Assembly: GCA_037893225.1 (NCBI GenBank)
Contig: JAZGUH010000728.1
Span: 248,001 to 312,000 of the forward strand
DNA: 64,000 bases
DNA from: Hippasteria phrygiana
Lineage: Eukaryota > Echinodermata > Asteroidea > Valvatida > Goniasteridae
Reading direction: 5' to 3'
Positions 9,827 through 22,417 of this stretch are shown here, piece by piece; the stretch's first letter is position 1, and each line of letters opens with the position of its first letter. The notes beneath the pieces were generated by a model. That model searched no databases. It was not told the origin of the DNA and worked only from the letters and a program-made list of their open reading frames with translations. Both the position numbers and the translations under genes were made by a program.

Positions 9827-10665
9827 TATACAAACAAAAAATAACCATGTACATAGCAAAATGATCCATACACTATTCCAAAGGTGACGGAATATTTGTG
9901 CACCAGAAATATTGAAATGTGGTGTTTAATTATGGTATCTTCAACCCTCCAAACGGGGTTTTCCTTTTCTTTATTTGAATGATGCCACTGACGTCACTCG
10001 GACTAACATTGTACGTCATGGTCAATTTTAAACCGTGGTAGCTACATGACCTAAGATATAGACGTCGTGGAATCTTCAGGTCAGGGAACCAGACTATAAA
10101 TACCTAAGACAGTTTACCCGTTCTCATCGGTAGAGAACCCGTCACATGGGTGTTTTTTACGCAAGCGCAATACTCCGTTGCGTCTGTCTGTATTTAGACC
10201 CCATGGCTGAGTTCGGGCGAGTTGTTCTTGTTTGCTTAAGAACATCTGGTGTCTTCGTTCGTGTTCCGGCTACTCGAACGCCCAAGAACATCTGATAGCC
10301 CCTTGGCGTTGCAAGAGCGCCATATATCGCTGGTAACCACGCAAAATGTAATGGCTGCGCCCACATGTACGTTATTCAAGCATTCGTTTCAGAAACCTGA
10401 ATTTTTGACGCAAAACAATTTAACGTAAGCACAATATTTAAAACCGTTCATGCAGTTGCAAATCAGTGAAGACCAGTTACACCAATTTAAAACCAGTGCA
10501 TACCAGTTAAAAACCAGTGCATACCAGTTAAACTGGTTGAAACCAGTTCATATCAGTTAAACCAGTTCAAAACCAGTCACAAATTCACAGGGGACCAGTT
10601 GAAACCAGTTAAAATGGAATTTTTACCTCGGCCCTCATCAGTTTGTGTGCTCTTGTCATGTACAG

Positions 10666-11010
10666 AAGTCTCTCCTCCGGATGGAATTCACCTGGCCTTC
10701 GCTTCTGACGATGGCTTAGTCTACCTGGACCAGGGGCAATCCGTAGATGCACTGATATCAGTGGAGCACCGATTTGTCTGCGAGGTTGGCGCGAGAGACT
10801 CTTGCGTTATTTTTGGCTGGTCCCTAGACAACAATGAGCTGACCCCCGACAGTGACCTAGTGCAAGTGGTTAACGGCGACAACTTCACCGTGAGCAGGAG
10901 TACATTGACCGCCAGCTTCAGATGGAGCAACAACGGCCGGGCATTACGTTGCAGGGCTGCAAACAAAGGGGCTCCTTGGCAAGAGACGTTTGTGATTGTG
11001 AATGTGATTG
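10666..11010 (+). CDS. Ig domain exon a, unit 2
   Basis: Identical to 3685-4029 as far as I can see: 345 bp, phase 1-1, acceptor CATGTACAG, donor GTAAGG, Ig residues Cys39, Cys47, Trp52, Cys96. Splicing from exon c of unit 1 into this exon keeps the frame. Confidence 0.75.
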
Positions 11011-11178
11011 GTAAGGAGTTTAAATATAGGAATTCATCTTTACTCGAAAAACACGAAGATATCCAACAGTATTATACACCACATTTTGTTAAATGGTTTA
11101 CCAACTCCTAGACTGCTTAATTTCCTGAATTAAACGTTTCTAAGCTAACGATTTTTATATTACCAAGAAAATACCAAA

Positions 11179-11979
11179 TACAGGGTGTCCCAAAAAATGT
11201 CCAGGCCAAAACAGGCAACCTCAGAATCTAGATTTCGACAGATCCTGATACGGGAACTTCTTACATGAAAAATAGTCTCTATTTCATCAAAATCAGTCAA
11301 GCCAATCAGAAGTTATGTCATTTTTTTGTGCAGCAAGGTCAGCCATGTTCCCACTTGAAATGGGAAAAGGTGGATCAAGATCCGGCATTTTGGTGTGTCT
11401 AACCGCAACGAAACCGCAAGTCGCGTTCCCACGTATGCTTGATCCACCTTTTCGAACGGAAGTGTCGAGTCCGAAAGGTCACCGAGTTCGGTATTACGCA
11501 TGCGCTTGCTTGCTGCGCGCGCGCTCTGTGGCAGCGTTGCATGCTGGGACGTGCCGGGCCGGTCAAATTGCATACGTATGTGTACATGTACATGTGCGAT
11601 GTTTTGATGGTCGAAGTTTCAACATTGAGTGCTGCCAAATACCAATCTCCCAATCGAATCGTACATGCCGCACATGCGACGTGCGTATCACTTCCCTAAG
11701 TAATCATAGTTTTCGCTTAAATTTATATTTTTTTACAGAAATGTAACTTCTGCAAAGATGATGTCTGTTAGTTTTTACAAGATATTTATAGTGTCAAGAT
11801 TTTCTGGAGTAGTACTAACGTTAGTACTGGCTCGAATCGGATCGAACGTTTTCTTCCTCCATAACAAACGTATTTTTTTCAAACTTTGCTACGGTTGTTG
11901 TTCTATGACACGCTGCGGGCTATACACTAACACATAATTATTTATGGATGCCTGGACTTTTTTGGGGGACATCCTGTAT
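11179..11979. mobile_element. Unit-2 copy of the CAGGGTGTCCC transposon
   Basis: Copy of the element at 4198-4998, with the same ends and no transposase. Confidence 0.65.
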
Positions 11980-12261
11980 AGCTCAGAATGTAGCTTCAAC
12001 TTCATAAAGGTGTATTCCTTAACCAATTTACATAATCATTGGAACGCACATTATAGAAGGAAATGTAATCTGTAACACCTCTTTAAAAAAACCAGCTCGT
12101 GCCAGATCAAAACCGTTCATACCAATTGAAAACTGTTTATATACAGTTGCAAATCAGTGCAGACCAGTTACACTAATTCCCAGTTCGCCTGGACCACCGG
12201 GACCATTTGAAACCAGTTAAAATTGAATTGTTATCAGTTTGTGTGCTCTTGTCATGTACAG

Positions 12262-12606
12262 AAGTCTCTCCTCCTGATGGCATTCACCTGGCCTTCGCTT
12301 CAGACGATGGCTTAGTCTACCTAGACCGGGGGAAATCCGTAGATGCACAGATGTCAGTGGAGCACCGATTTGTCTGCGAGGTTGGCGCGAGAGACTCTTG
12401 CGTTATTTTTGGCTGGTCCCTAGACAACAATGAGCTGACCCCCGACAGTGACCCAGTGCAAGTGGTTAACGGCAACAACTTCACCGTGAGCAGGAGTACA
12501 TTGACCGCCAGCTTCAGATGGAGCAACAACGGCCGGGCATTACGTTGCAGGGCTGCAAACAAAGGGACCCCTTGGCAAGATACGTTTGTGATTGTGAATG
12601 TGATTG
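12262..12606 (+). CDS. Ig domain exon b, unit 2
   Basis: Identical to 5281-5625 as far as I can see: 345 bp, phase 1-1, same splice sites and Ig residues. Confidence 0.75.
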
Positions 12607-12798
12607 GTAAGGAGTTTAAATATTGGAAATCAGCTTTACTCGAAAAACACGAAGATATCCAATAGTATTATACACCACATTTTGTTAAACGGTTTACCAA
12701 CTCCTAGACTGCTTAATTTCCTGAATTAAATGTTTCTAAACTGACTATTCTTAAAATGAAAAATGTTATAAAAAGTCACAGTCAGTCACTCCCAGTTG

Positions 12799-12968
12799 AT
12801 GGCTGAGCTTGCTGCACAAACAATGACATAACTTCTGATTGGCTTGACTGATTTTGATGAAATAAGGACTAGTTTTCATGTAAGAAGTTCCCGCATCAGG
12901 ATCTGTCGAAATCTAGATTCTGAGGTTGCCTGTTTTGGCCTGGACATTTGTTTGGGGACATCATGTAG
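12799..12968. mobile_element. Unit-2 copy of the inverted transposon fragment
   Basis: Copy of 5818-5987 within unit 2. Confidence 0.6.
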
Positions 12969-13632
12969 AGATCAGAATGTAGCTTCAACTTCATAAAGGT
13001 GTATTCCTTAACCAATTTACATAATCATTGGAACACACATTATAGAAGGAAATGTAATCTGTAACACCTAAAGCGAGAGACATAGCAAAACGATCCATAC
13101 ACATGGTCGTCGCCAGGATTATTTTCCAGAGGGGAAACAATCCCCAAATCCTTACACTTTCTCTGGCATATTCTCAATTTATCATTTTTTTTTTCGAGGG
13201 TGGGAGGGGGACATTATTTTGCTCACCCCACCACCATTGACATCCCGGACGCCCATGTTGTTAAATGTGCAAAAAGTTAATAGTACTATGACGCCTCGTC
13301 TTCTTTTTTTATTTATTTTTATTACCCCCCCCCATTTTTTTTATTTGGGGGGGGGGGGGGGGGGTTGGCAACGCCCATGGCCATGCACTATTATCTGATT
13401 GTAATCCAAACTGAACGGAATATCAGTGCACCACAATATTGAAGATGTGATTATTAATTACCAAGCGCCTATAGGCCCCAAGGCGGTTTTAAACGTACGT
13501 TTAAAAAACAAAACAGCACATATTTATTCCCTTATTTAATGCAAGTAACAAACCAGTTCAAAACTAATTCGTCAAACAATCCACAAGGGAAACTGACTAG
13601 GTAAATTTGAATACATTTTCAAAGTGAACAAA

Positions 13633-14328
13633 GAAACTGGCAGGAGCGGGATTCGAACCAGGGACCTCCTGGTTACCGTACCGGCGCTCTACCAACTGAG
13701 CTATATCTTGCCCTATATTGGCGGTCTCCCAAATTGTCAGTATCTTTGTTCAGGTGGGCGCTAGTCAGAAGTCATAAACCCAGAATGCCGTATAGCCAGG
13801 GATCACACCCAATTTTACGATACAACCTAGGAAGCGACATTGTGGGGATCACTCAATTATAAGTTAAAAAGTCGTATCCTCATTGAGTGATCCCCACAAT
13901 GTCGCTTCCTAGGTTGTGTCGTAAAATTGGGTGTGATCCCTGGCTAACGGTACGGTAACCCGGAGGTCGCAGGTTCGAATCCCGCTCCTGCCAGTTTCTT
14001 TGTTCACTTTGAAAATGTGTTCAAATTTACCTAGTCAGTTTCCCTTGTGGATTGTTTGACGAATTATATGTTAACAAGTCGTATCCTCATTGAGTGATCC
14101 CCCACAATGTCGCTTCCTAGGTTGTATCGTAAAATTGGGTGTAATCCCTGGCTATACGGCATTCTGGGTTTATGACTTCTGACTAGCGCCCACCTGAACA
14201 AAGATACTGACAATTTGGGAGACCGCCAACATAGGGCAAGATATAGCTCAGTTGGTAGAACGCCGGTACGGTAACCCGGAGGTCGCAGGTTCGAATCCTG
14301 CTCCTGCCAGTTTCTTTGTTCACTTTGA
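13633..14328. mobile_element. Unit-2 copy of the three-SINE cluster
   Basis: Copies of the SINEs at 6650-6870 (minus), 6885-7030 (plus, no A box) and 7085-7345 (plus), shifted by 6983 bp. The head-to-head pair is kept. Confidence 0.7.
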
Positions 14329-14517
14329 AAACAGTTCAAAACTAGTTAACAGTTCGAAACAAGTTGGCACTCGTTCGTGCCAGCTCAAAACCGTTCATAC
14401 ATTTGCAGATCAGTGCAGACCAGTTACACCAATTCCCAGTTCCCCTGGACTATTGGGACCATTTGAAACCAGTTGAAATGGAATTTGTATCAGTTTGTGT
14501 GCTCTTGTCATGTACAG

Positions 14518-14862
14518 AAGTCTCTCCTCCAGATGGCATTCACCTTGCCTTCGCTTCAGACGATGGCTTAGTCTACCTAGACCAGGGGAAATCCGTAGAT
14601 GCACTGATATCAGTGGAGCACCGATTTGTCTGCGAGGTTGGCGCGAGAGACTCCTGCGTTATTTTTGGCTGGTCCCTAGGCAACAATGAGCTGACCCCCG
14701 ACAGTGACCCAGTGCAAGTGGTTAACGACAACAACTTAACCGTGAGCAGGAGTACATTGACCGCCAGCTTCAAATGGAGCAACAACGGCCGGCCATTACG
14801 TTGCAGGGCTGCAAACAAAGGGACCCCTTGGCAAGATACGTTTGTGATTGTGAATGTGATTG
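14518..14862 (+). CDS. Ig domain exon c, unit 2
   Basis: Identical to 7535-7879 as far as I can see: 345 bp, phase 1-1. It is the last exon of the array before a 7.2 kb intron to the diverged Ig exon at 22094. Confidence 0.75.
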
Positions 14863-15123
14863 GTAAGGAGTTTCATTAGAGGATACTTGGACAACATCAA
14901 GAAATCCAATAGTATTATACACCACAATGAAATTTGTTATTACAAGAAATGGTTTATGGTTTATCGACTTTGCTCACTTTCGGCCATTAGATGTTTATGA
15001 GCTGCATATTTTTTACATTTCAAGAGAGCGGGACCACAAAATAGCTTAGAATGTCGCTTAACTAATTTACATATAGTCATATGAAAAAATTGGAACACAA
15101 ATTAGCGAACAAAATATGTAGTC

Positions 15124-16809
15124 TATACTTGGCCAAAAAAAAACCCGCAAGTTTTTATGTCAAAGTATATCGTGACTGAAATTTACAAATAACATAAACA
15201 TTAAATTAAAACAGATTAGTACGGTGTTATGTACGACCTCCCTATGCTGTGATGCACGCTTGGATGCGCCGGTGCATGGACTAAATCAGCATCCTCAAAG
15301 TCATCTGGGGGAGGCCGCGCCACTATTCCATTAGGAATACGGATGCCGCAAATATGCGCAAAAAACCAAAAAGCAGTGCCACCAGGCCGGATGACGCAAT
15401 TGTCCGCCGTTTGTGCAGTTTCAATCTATTGTTGGATTAAACAGTGCCACCAGGCCGGATGACACCATTGGCCGCTGTTTGTGCAGTTTCAATCCAGTGT
15501 TGGATTATTGTGTATAGGTTACGCTTGACTGCACAAACACATTGTAGCGGTTTCCTTGGCTGCCATAACTGCCGCGGCACCCCGACGTCTCCCGTAAAAT
15601 ACCGTACTCAAGGGGTTAAAAGTAGCGGTAAGTTCATGAGCTGTTCTAGGCAAAACAGGACGTAACCGGATGCGGCGATCGAGTTCATCCCACGCATGCT
15701 TGATGGGGTGAAGGTCTGGACTGAACGCAATATGGTGGCCATCAAGATACTGGGTGATCACCCTTGCCCGCATGAGGTTGTGCATTGTCCTATTGAAACA
15801 AGTTTATGTTCGGATGTACATCCAGAAATGGCCTCAATACAGGCTCCAAAATGTCATCCCGGTATCTATGGACATTGAGATTACCATCGATGACTATCAG
15901 TTCAGTACGGTCATTTGCTGTAATACCGGCCCATATCATAAAGCTGGGACCTCCCCACCTGTCAAGCTCCACGACATCTATTATATTACAGTCAAAGAGT
16001 CGCTCACCACGACGACATTAAACCCGTACCTGTCCCTTATTATTGCTTACGCGAAATCGTGACTCATCCGAGAACACCACCTTGTTCCACATTCTCTGCG
16101 TCCAGTCACGCTGTTGGCGGGCCCATACCAACTTACGCCGAAAACGATCTGGCGTCAGTGGGAGACCTCTGTAAGGGCGTCTGCTCCCGAGTCCTTCCGT
16201 ACGAAGTCTGAGCACTAATCCTGTTGTTCGTCCGTCCAGGCGTCTCCCTTGTGGTGGTTCCTGCATTGCGACGTCGATCACGAAGGTGCTGCGGAATGAT
16301 GTAACGATCCTGAATGGGCGTCGTCACCCGCGGTCTACGACTTCTCGGACGATCTGCCACACTTCTACATGTAGTGTCTCTTAAACGACGTCTGAGCCTG
16401 CTGATGGTTGATTCGTGCACTTGGAGATGTGCAGCCACATCCCTAGCTGAGATGCCCGCATCGAGCATTCCAATTGCGCGGGCTCGGTCATACTGACTTA
16501 GTCGTGGCATTGTCGTCTGCAGGCCATTTGCAGAGTGAATTCGGTTCAAGACTCCATGGACTATAGTATAGACTACCACAGGAACATCAACATTATTATG
16601 CAATTTAGCCTGGTAAGCCACAATAAGTGATTGTTTCACAATCCATTAAACTCCCATTGTGGTGGTTCAGTGAGGCATGACGCTCAAAAAATGTGATTGA
16701 AAATACTGGCGTTTACAATGGTAATACAAATCTTTGTCATTGATAAGTTGTGCTCAACAATGCACATTTTAAAATACGTCAACTTGCGTTTCTTTATTTG
16801 CCAAGTATA
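15124..16809 (-). pseudogene. Unit-2 copy of the broken Tc1-like transposon
   Basis: Same element as 8141-9826, with the same frame breaks and the same nested TTAA MITE (about 15332-15619). The shared damage shows that it was already dead when the 7 kb unit was duplicated. Confidence 0.8.
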
Positions 16810-16955
16810 TATACAAACAAAAAATAACCATGTACATAGCAAAATGATCCATACACTATTCCAAAGGTGACGGAATATTTGTGCACCAGAAATATTGAAA
16901 TGTGGTGTTTAATTATGGTATCTTCAACCCTCCAAACGGGGTTTTCCTTTTCTTT

Positions 16956-17533
16956 ATTTGAATGATGCCACTGACGTCACTCGGACTAACATTGTACGTC
17001 ATGGTCAATTTTAAACCGTGGTAGCTACATGACCTAAGATATAGACGTCGTGGAATCTTCAGGTCAGGGAACCAGACTATAAATACCTAAGACAGTTTAC
17101 CCGTTCTCATCGGTAGAGAACCCGTCACATGGGTGTTTTTTACGCAAGCGCAATACTCCGTTGCGTCTGTCTGTATTTAGACCCCATGGCTGAGTTCGGG
17201 CGAGTTGTTCTTGTTTGCTTAAGAACATCTGGTGTCTTCGTTCGTGTTCCGGCTACTCGAACGCCCAAGAACATCTGATAGCCCCTTGGCGTTGCAAGAG
17301 CGCCATATATCGCTGGTAACCACGCAAAATGTAATGGCTGCGCCCACATGTACGTCAACTTGCGTTTCTTTATTTGCCAAGTATATATACAAACAAAAAA
17401 TAACCATGTACATAGCAAAATGATCCATACACTATTCCAAAGGTGACGGAATATTTGTGCACCAGAAATATTGAAATGTGGTGTTTAATTATGGTATCTT
17501 CAACCCTCCAAACGGGGTTTTCCTTTTCTTTAT
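16956..17533 (+). repeat. Partial tandem unit 3 with 6.4 kb internal deletion
   Basis: The first 400 bp match the start of the unit (2992-3391) and the last ~178 bp match its end (9797-9974). The join at 17351-17355 is the 5 bp word TACGT, present at both breakpoints (3387-3391 and 9792-9796). All three Ig exons and most of the Tc1-like element are lost; only the inner part of its right end remains. Confidence 0.9.
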
Positions 17534-19060
17534 GGTTTGTTTATAAGTTATCCTAAAAAGATCAGGACTAATTAGCTTATCAGAAAATGATACAAGCACA
17601 ACTTTGGAAATGAACATTTCTTCGAAGAAAACAATAAATAATGAATTAGTGATACTCTAATGTACATGCGAATATTGCAATAGATCTCTCTCATAGGACG
17701 CCATCTTCGTAGGAAAATTACATATGCGTGTTCAACGCCATCAGGTGCGTGTGCGCGCAGTGTGCAAAATATTCTAAACACGCGCGCATGTAGCTCGAAA
17801 TTTTCTCTGAAATACGGCGCAGCCGATGCGCGTCACGAAAAATTTGACGCCCAAAATGCCGATGCACATTGCAATCTGTAGGAAGTGACGTCATTTGAGA
17901 GAGACCTACAGATTAATCCGGCGCCTAAAATTTGAACCATTTACTGCGGTGGCACCACGCTCGCGTGCGTATTTTACGCACCTGCTAGATGCAGTTTCGA
18001 CCAACAGGGTGTTTACAACTTGCCAAAATGCGCACCCGACTCAAATTAAAGAACGCGGGCAACCTGGACGCGAGCGTCACACTAGAGCAAAAATGGCTTC
18101 TAATTTTGTCCGGCGAATTCCCGTATAGATTAATCCGGCGACCTAATTTAGAAGCATTTACTGCGGTGGCACCACGCTCGCGTGCGTATTTAAAGCGACT
18201 GAAATTAAAGACTGAAATTAAAGAACGCAGGCAACCTGCACGCGAGCGTGGCGGCACCAGACCAAAAGTGGCTTCTAATTTTGTTCGGCGAGTTCCTGTA
18301 TACATCAGCGGCGGGCAAGGAAAATAAAATACAGTAGCGCGCCTAGAGTCACGCATACGTGCTCTGTATTGTAGCCTTTATTCAAGTCGCTTAACAAAAT
18401 TAGTACCCCAGATAAAACAAATCGCGTCCGGGCAGCCGCCAATTAATGGCACGTGATCAAAACAAGGAGGAATTTCTCCTTTTTGCCCCCAAAGTTTCTG
18501 AACTCGTTTTTGTTAACATTCGGATGTTATCATTGAATTTGTTGAACAACATTTCGTCTGGACCATTGGCGACCCTAATTATTATTTTTAATTCTCATTT
18601 ATACATTGAAGCTCAAAATTCAATGCCGACCGGAGTTTGCAAGAGTATTTTTTGAAATATGCCACTGACGTCATTTGGACCGACATTGTACGTCATGGTC
18701 TACTTTAAAGAGCAACTAAAACGCCGATTACAATTTTGACTTTTCCGACCGTTTAAATACTCTTTTAACTGATGGAGATTAGTTTGCAGACGAGAGGGAT
18801 TTTTATATTTAAAAAGGGGTGTAATTCTGAACAATTTATCCTGTTTCGCAAAAGCTCATTGTGTATGTAAATGTATGTACGTGACCCCGTGACGTACACG
18901 TATAGAGTCGGTCGATGCTGCAGCGAAACACTAGTGCATGTACGTACGTGGAGTTAATGGTGCTGAAAGAGTTTTTGTCGACATAACTCATCCGTTTTCC
19001 CGTTTATTTTGTCTAATTTTGATATTATTTCAGTATGAGCATCGTTCTGAGATAATCATT
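17534..19060. other. Intron sequence with repeats, no gene recognised
   Basis: Right flank of the Ig array. It contains the inverted-repeat elements at 17911-18310 and the dispersed repeat at about 18500-18710. The reading frames here follow repeat sequence and show no domain. Confidence 0.5.
17911..18310. mobile_element. Two tandem MITE copies (GATTAATCCGGCG ends)
   Basis: The block GATTAATCCGGCGnCCTAA, ACTGCGGTGGCACCACGCTC and GAACGCnGGCAACCTG occurs twice, at 17911-18120 and 18126-18310. Within each copy the ends are inverted (GGTGGCACCACGCTCGCGTG against CACGCGAGCGTGGCGGCACC; TTAGAAGC against GCTTCTAA). No coding capacity. Confidence 0.6.
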
Positions 19061-19304
19061 ATGCCTCGATCGTGTGTAGTTAGGGGTTGCACGAGGAACA
19101 GCGACAAAAACCCTGACCTAACCTTCCTGCGATTCCCAGTGCTGAATGGAGTTCAATACAATATCTGATTTTCGGCTGTCGAAATGGTCGAAAATATGTG
19201 CAGAACATTTCGCCAAATACTGTATTGATCATGGTGTTAGTATGGAAACTCAGCTGGGTTTGAAGGCACAATTCCGTTTGAAGACTGGAGCCATTCCAAC
19301 TTAA
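19061..19304 (+). pseudogene. THAP-domain fragment, frameshifted
   Basis: From ATG 19061 the frame reads MPRSCVVRGCTRNSDKNPD then FLRFP, which is the start of a THAP zinc finger (Cys-x4-Cys and the conserved FP). The frame then ends. A second frame supplies SKWSKICAEHF (the second Cys and the His) and RLKTGAIPT (the AVPT-type box), stopping at 19302-19304. The Trp-containing middle is short or missing. THAP domains bind DNA through a C2CH zinc. This copy looks broken and lies in an intron of the receptor model. An unseen intron joining the two frames cannot be excluded. Confidence 0.6.
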
Positions 19305-21058
19305 AAGGCTCCGAGCATTCCAATCCTGCCCCGAACCACGACGACGTTCCCTGCGGTTGCCGGCTCGAGCAGCCAAAGCTCCGGCCGCTATTTGTTTTCC
19401 GTACCACATACAATATTCGATATGGGCGCATTTCGAAGTGCGCGATTGGACGGCTTTCACCAACATCATGCATTATACATGTTTCTGTTTTCGGGTAAAG
19501 GTCACGAGGTCATACTTATGCATATAACAGCGCGCGCTGTGCATCTGAAATCGCTGAAGAATGCACGAAAAGCAGCACGATCCGATGCGATCGATGATGA
19601 TGCATTATATACTTCGCTATTGGAGACTTGCTAAATGGGACCAATCTCACCTGTGCCACTGTACTGAAAGAAAGAGCCCAATTTTATTTTTAACACAGTT
19701 TGGCATCCTGATGAAAATGAGTGTTGGAATTAATGTACTTTTCACCCTGCATGCCATATGAGGTTTTCTGAAGAACTTTCTTGAAACAATTTCTGTAAAA
19801 GAACAAGAAAGTTGACTGTTGACTTATTTGTTAATAAATAATACTTAACTGATGATTAAACTTGCTATGTAATTGTGTGTGTCATCAGTTCAGATAGTTG
19901 AGTTGGTGATTGTCTTTTTTAATCTTCTGACCATTCATGGAGGGGTTTAAATGGAATAGTGTAAGCAAAATTTTTGCAAACATAAAATAAAAAAAAACAA
20001 TAATAATGAAAGACCTAATTGACTGGAGTGTTAGTTAATGCATTTTGTAACATCATGGCACCTGGTGTGCTGACATTTTCAAGAAAAGTGGTATTTTTTT
20101 TCAATTTCCAACACTGTATTTTCCACTGAATTTACAAAGCAAAGGATGGAGTTGAAAGAACAAAACTGACTAAAATAGAAAAAAGAAATCGGTGGCTGCG
20201 TCGACAACGTGCGAATTTCCCGCTTTGTTGTATGCCTATTTTTTGGAGGTGGCCCTTTTATAACGGCCCAACAGCATTCAGGTCTTATTTTAAATATATT
20301 TAGGCCGAATGCTTTCTGCAAAAACGTAGGCCTACCACAGTGCAGAATTGCGAACATAAGCAATGATCCAGTATTGATACTGTACAGCGCCATAGTGTAC
20401 ATTGTACATGTACATGCATTTTTGTTTTGCTGTACACGTTAGAACTTATTATTATTCCCTTATAACCCATCCCCATAGACTAAGCACACGTTTGCCTGTC
20501 CTCACATTTTCCGGAACAAAGAAATACATGTGAGGACAGTATTTTTCCCTTTACCCCCTTTTCTGTGCTCATGTGTAATGCAATACCATGATTGCAATAT
20601 CACACACACACGCCGACGACACGCACATTTTTGTTCTGCGATAGTGCAGCCATGATGACCGTATACGAATCTTAAATGTAAATGCATGACCCTTCGTGAA
20701 ATCCGTCCAATCAGGATGCGCCCATAGCGAATATGGGGTACGGAAAAAAAATCGCGCCCCGGCCGTTTCCCTGTCCACGCTCGCTTGACTAAACATGCAT
20801 TGTACACGTACGGTACCGTAAATAGGCTGCAGAAATTGTGTGTATAGTTCTGAGAAGGTGCGGGTCCTTATGAGGGTTGCATAAGCAAAGTCGCCAGACT
20901 AGAGTATAGCATCAGCTCACACACAACTCGCCGCGCAGGTCCCAATAAAAGCCGACTGCAAACAAAGGAAAGTATGACTCATAACTAACTTTTCAGCAAG
21001 ATCAAGCCTACAACCCCAATTCAAACTGTGTCTCACAAAGATGCCAACACTTTCAAAT
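19305..21058. other. Intron sequence, no gene recognised
   Basis: AT-rich, without a domain-bearing frame. A small inverted repeat (CTGTCCTCACAT / ATGTGAGGACAG) lies at 20495-20540. Confidence 0.45.
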
Positions 21059-21506
21059 ATGTGACCCGCTCTGGAAAAAGGTATATTAAGTCGCAAAATA
21101 TGAAAAATGAATTTTATGTATGATTAGAAAGCCCACAATGTAAGCTTTCATTTGGTACATGATAGAGCTCCAAAGCCCTTTCTGTTCTGGAGATATCGCA
21201 TTTTTGCATATTATTAGTTCTATGGAGTTCAAATTGCACAACAGAGAAAACAGGCTTTGAAATAGCTAGTTCTAATACAATGCAATAGAACAATGCACTC
21301 TAAAAAGGAAATTTTTTCTCTTTATTCACTGAAATCAACATTGTTGTGCACCAAACCTGAAACTTCAGATATTTAAGATGTCATTAAAGACCAAAAACAA
21401 AAAATGAATTTTGACAAATAATTTCACCCTCTTAAAGTTGAAAGGGCCATTACACGTAAATGCATAGCGCGACTTATATCACCTTTTTCTGGAGCGGGTC
21501 ACATAT
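21059..21506. mobile_element. MITE with TGTGACCCGCTC terminal inverted repeats
   Basis: About 448 bp, starting TGTGACCCGCTCTGGAAAAA and ending TTTTTCTGGAGCGGGTCACA. The inner words TTAAGTCGC and GCGACTTAT also pair. Flanked by TA/ATAT. Non-coding. Confidence 0.75.
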
Positions 21507-22093
21507 GTTAAAGCATTGTCGTATAATACAGTGACGTCATATCTGACGTCAGTGACGTCAGTTTCTACACGTATACGTCATCACTCGCGCGATACGGCAC
21601 GCAGTTGACATCGGCCTTTTCTGAATCGAGTCAAAGTGGCTCAGAAAGAAAAAGGCTTAAAAACAATGTTTATGTTTTTTCAGACTCATTTAACTTGTTA
21701 TATTAAAAACACTAGCTTGTGCTCTGGAATGTGAATTTTGTCGAAGATAACATTTTTAGACCCAATAATGCAGAAACAATTTTACAAATGCACAATTGAA
21801 CTTTATAATGTGGCGATCCTCCCACAGAATGTGTATTAAGTCTACCGGTACATATTGCACACATACATGTTGATATCTGACCCATTTTTCACGGATTTTA
21901 CTGACATAATTTTATAATTAACAGGTTGTTCCTAGTTGTATATTTTCAAGGAGGGTTGGTTGTTTTCCAAGGTTTTTCCTCTCCTGACCACTTTGGTGGA
22001 CTATTGAAGTAAAATCATTCCCTAACCATTTTTCAAGTTAAATCTGTGCTCCAGGTATCGCACATGTTATGTCATCTTGTTCCAATCTTTCAG

Positions 22094-22417
22094 TGCCGCC
22101 GACAACAATCCGAATATCAGATTCCAATGGCGGCGACGACATGTCGACTACGACGGTCTACGTCACTCAGGGTGATACGTGCCGATTTTTCTGCCAGGTA
22201 TCAGGCACCAATCCCGGGGCTAACATCCGATGGAGTCTTGATTTCCATCGCCTGACTCACGCGGAGAGCGAGAGCATCATCACAGACGATGGGCTAACCA
22301 CGACTGTGAGCAGTGTAGAGCTACTGATCACCGATAGCATGTACAGAGAGATGTTGCGCTGCTGGGAAGATGATTTCTTATACAGAGTGGATGCCTGCGT
22401 GTATCTTTGGGTCCAAG
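22094..22417 (+). CDS. Diverged Ig domain exon d
   Basis: A 324 bp phase 1-1 exon (108 codons), acceptor CAATCTTTCAG, donor GTAGTT. One C2-type Ig domain: Cys in CRFFCQVSG, Trp in IRWSLD, the run SVELLITDSMYRE and Cys in MLRCWEDD. It starts VPPTTIRISDSNG, the place where exons a-c start VSPPDGIHLAF. It is only distantly similar to the array exons, so it is an old paralogue. It fits the same reading frame and lies between the array and the stalk exons, which suggests the membrane-proximal Ig domain. Confidence 0.75.

Larger units (their letters stand above)
2992..9972 (+). repeat. Tandem unit 1 (6981 bp) carrying three Ig exons
   Basis: First full copy of a direct tandem repeat. Its sequence recurs at an offset of 6981 bp, rising to 6983 after the G tract near 6366. 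It contains three Ig exons, a CAGGGTGTCCC-ended transposon, three SINE copies and a Tc1-like element with a nested MITE. The boundary is set where the left flank (AAGAATATTAA) stops matching the end of unit 1 (CCTTTTCTTT) before the shared ATTTGAATGATGCC. Confidence 0.9.
9973..16955 (+). repeat. Tandem unit 2 (6983 bp) carrying three Ig exons
   Basis: Second full copy of the array, matching unit 1 base for base wherever I compared, except two more G in the G tract near 13347. All nested transposons are present at the same places, so they were inserted before the unit was duplicated. The lack of point differences means a very recent event, gene conversion, or an assembly duplicate. Confidence 0.9.

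Noticed and set aside
17985..18356. 123- and 112-codon overlapping frames
   Set aside because: They run through two tandem MITE copies and reflect the GC-rich repeat, not a gene.
18446..18655. Short frame beside words shared with 2830-3060
   Set aside because: The shared sequence is a dispersed repeat; the frame is not conserved between the two places.
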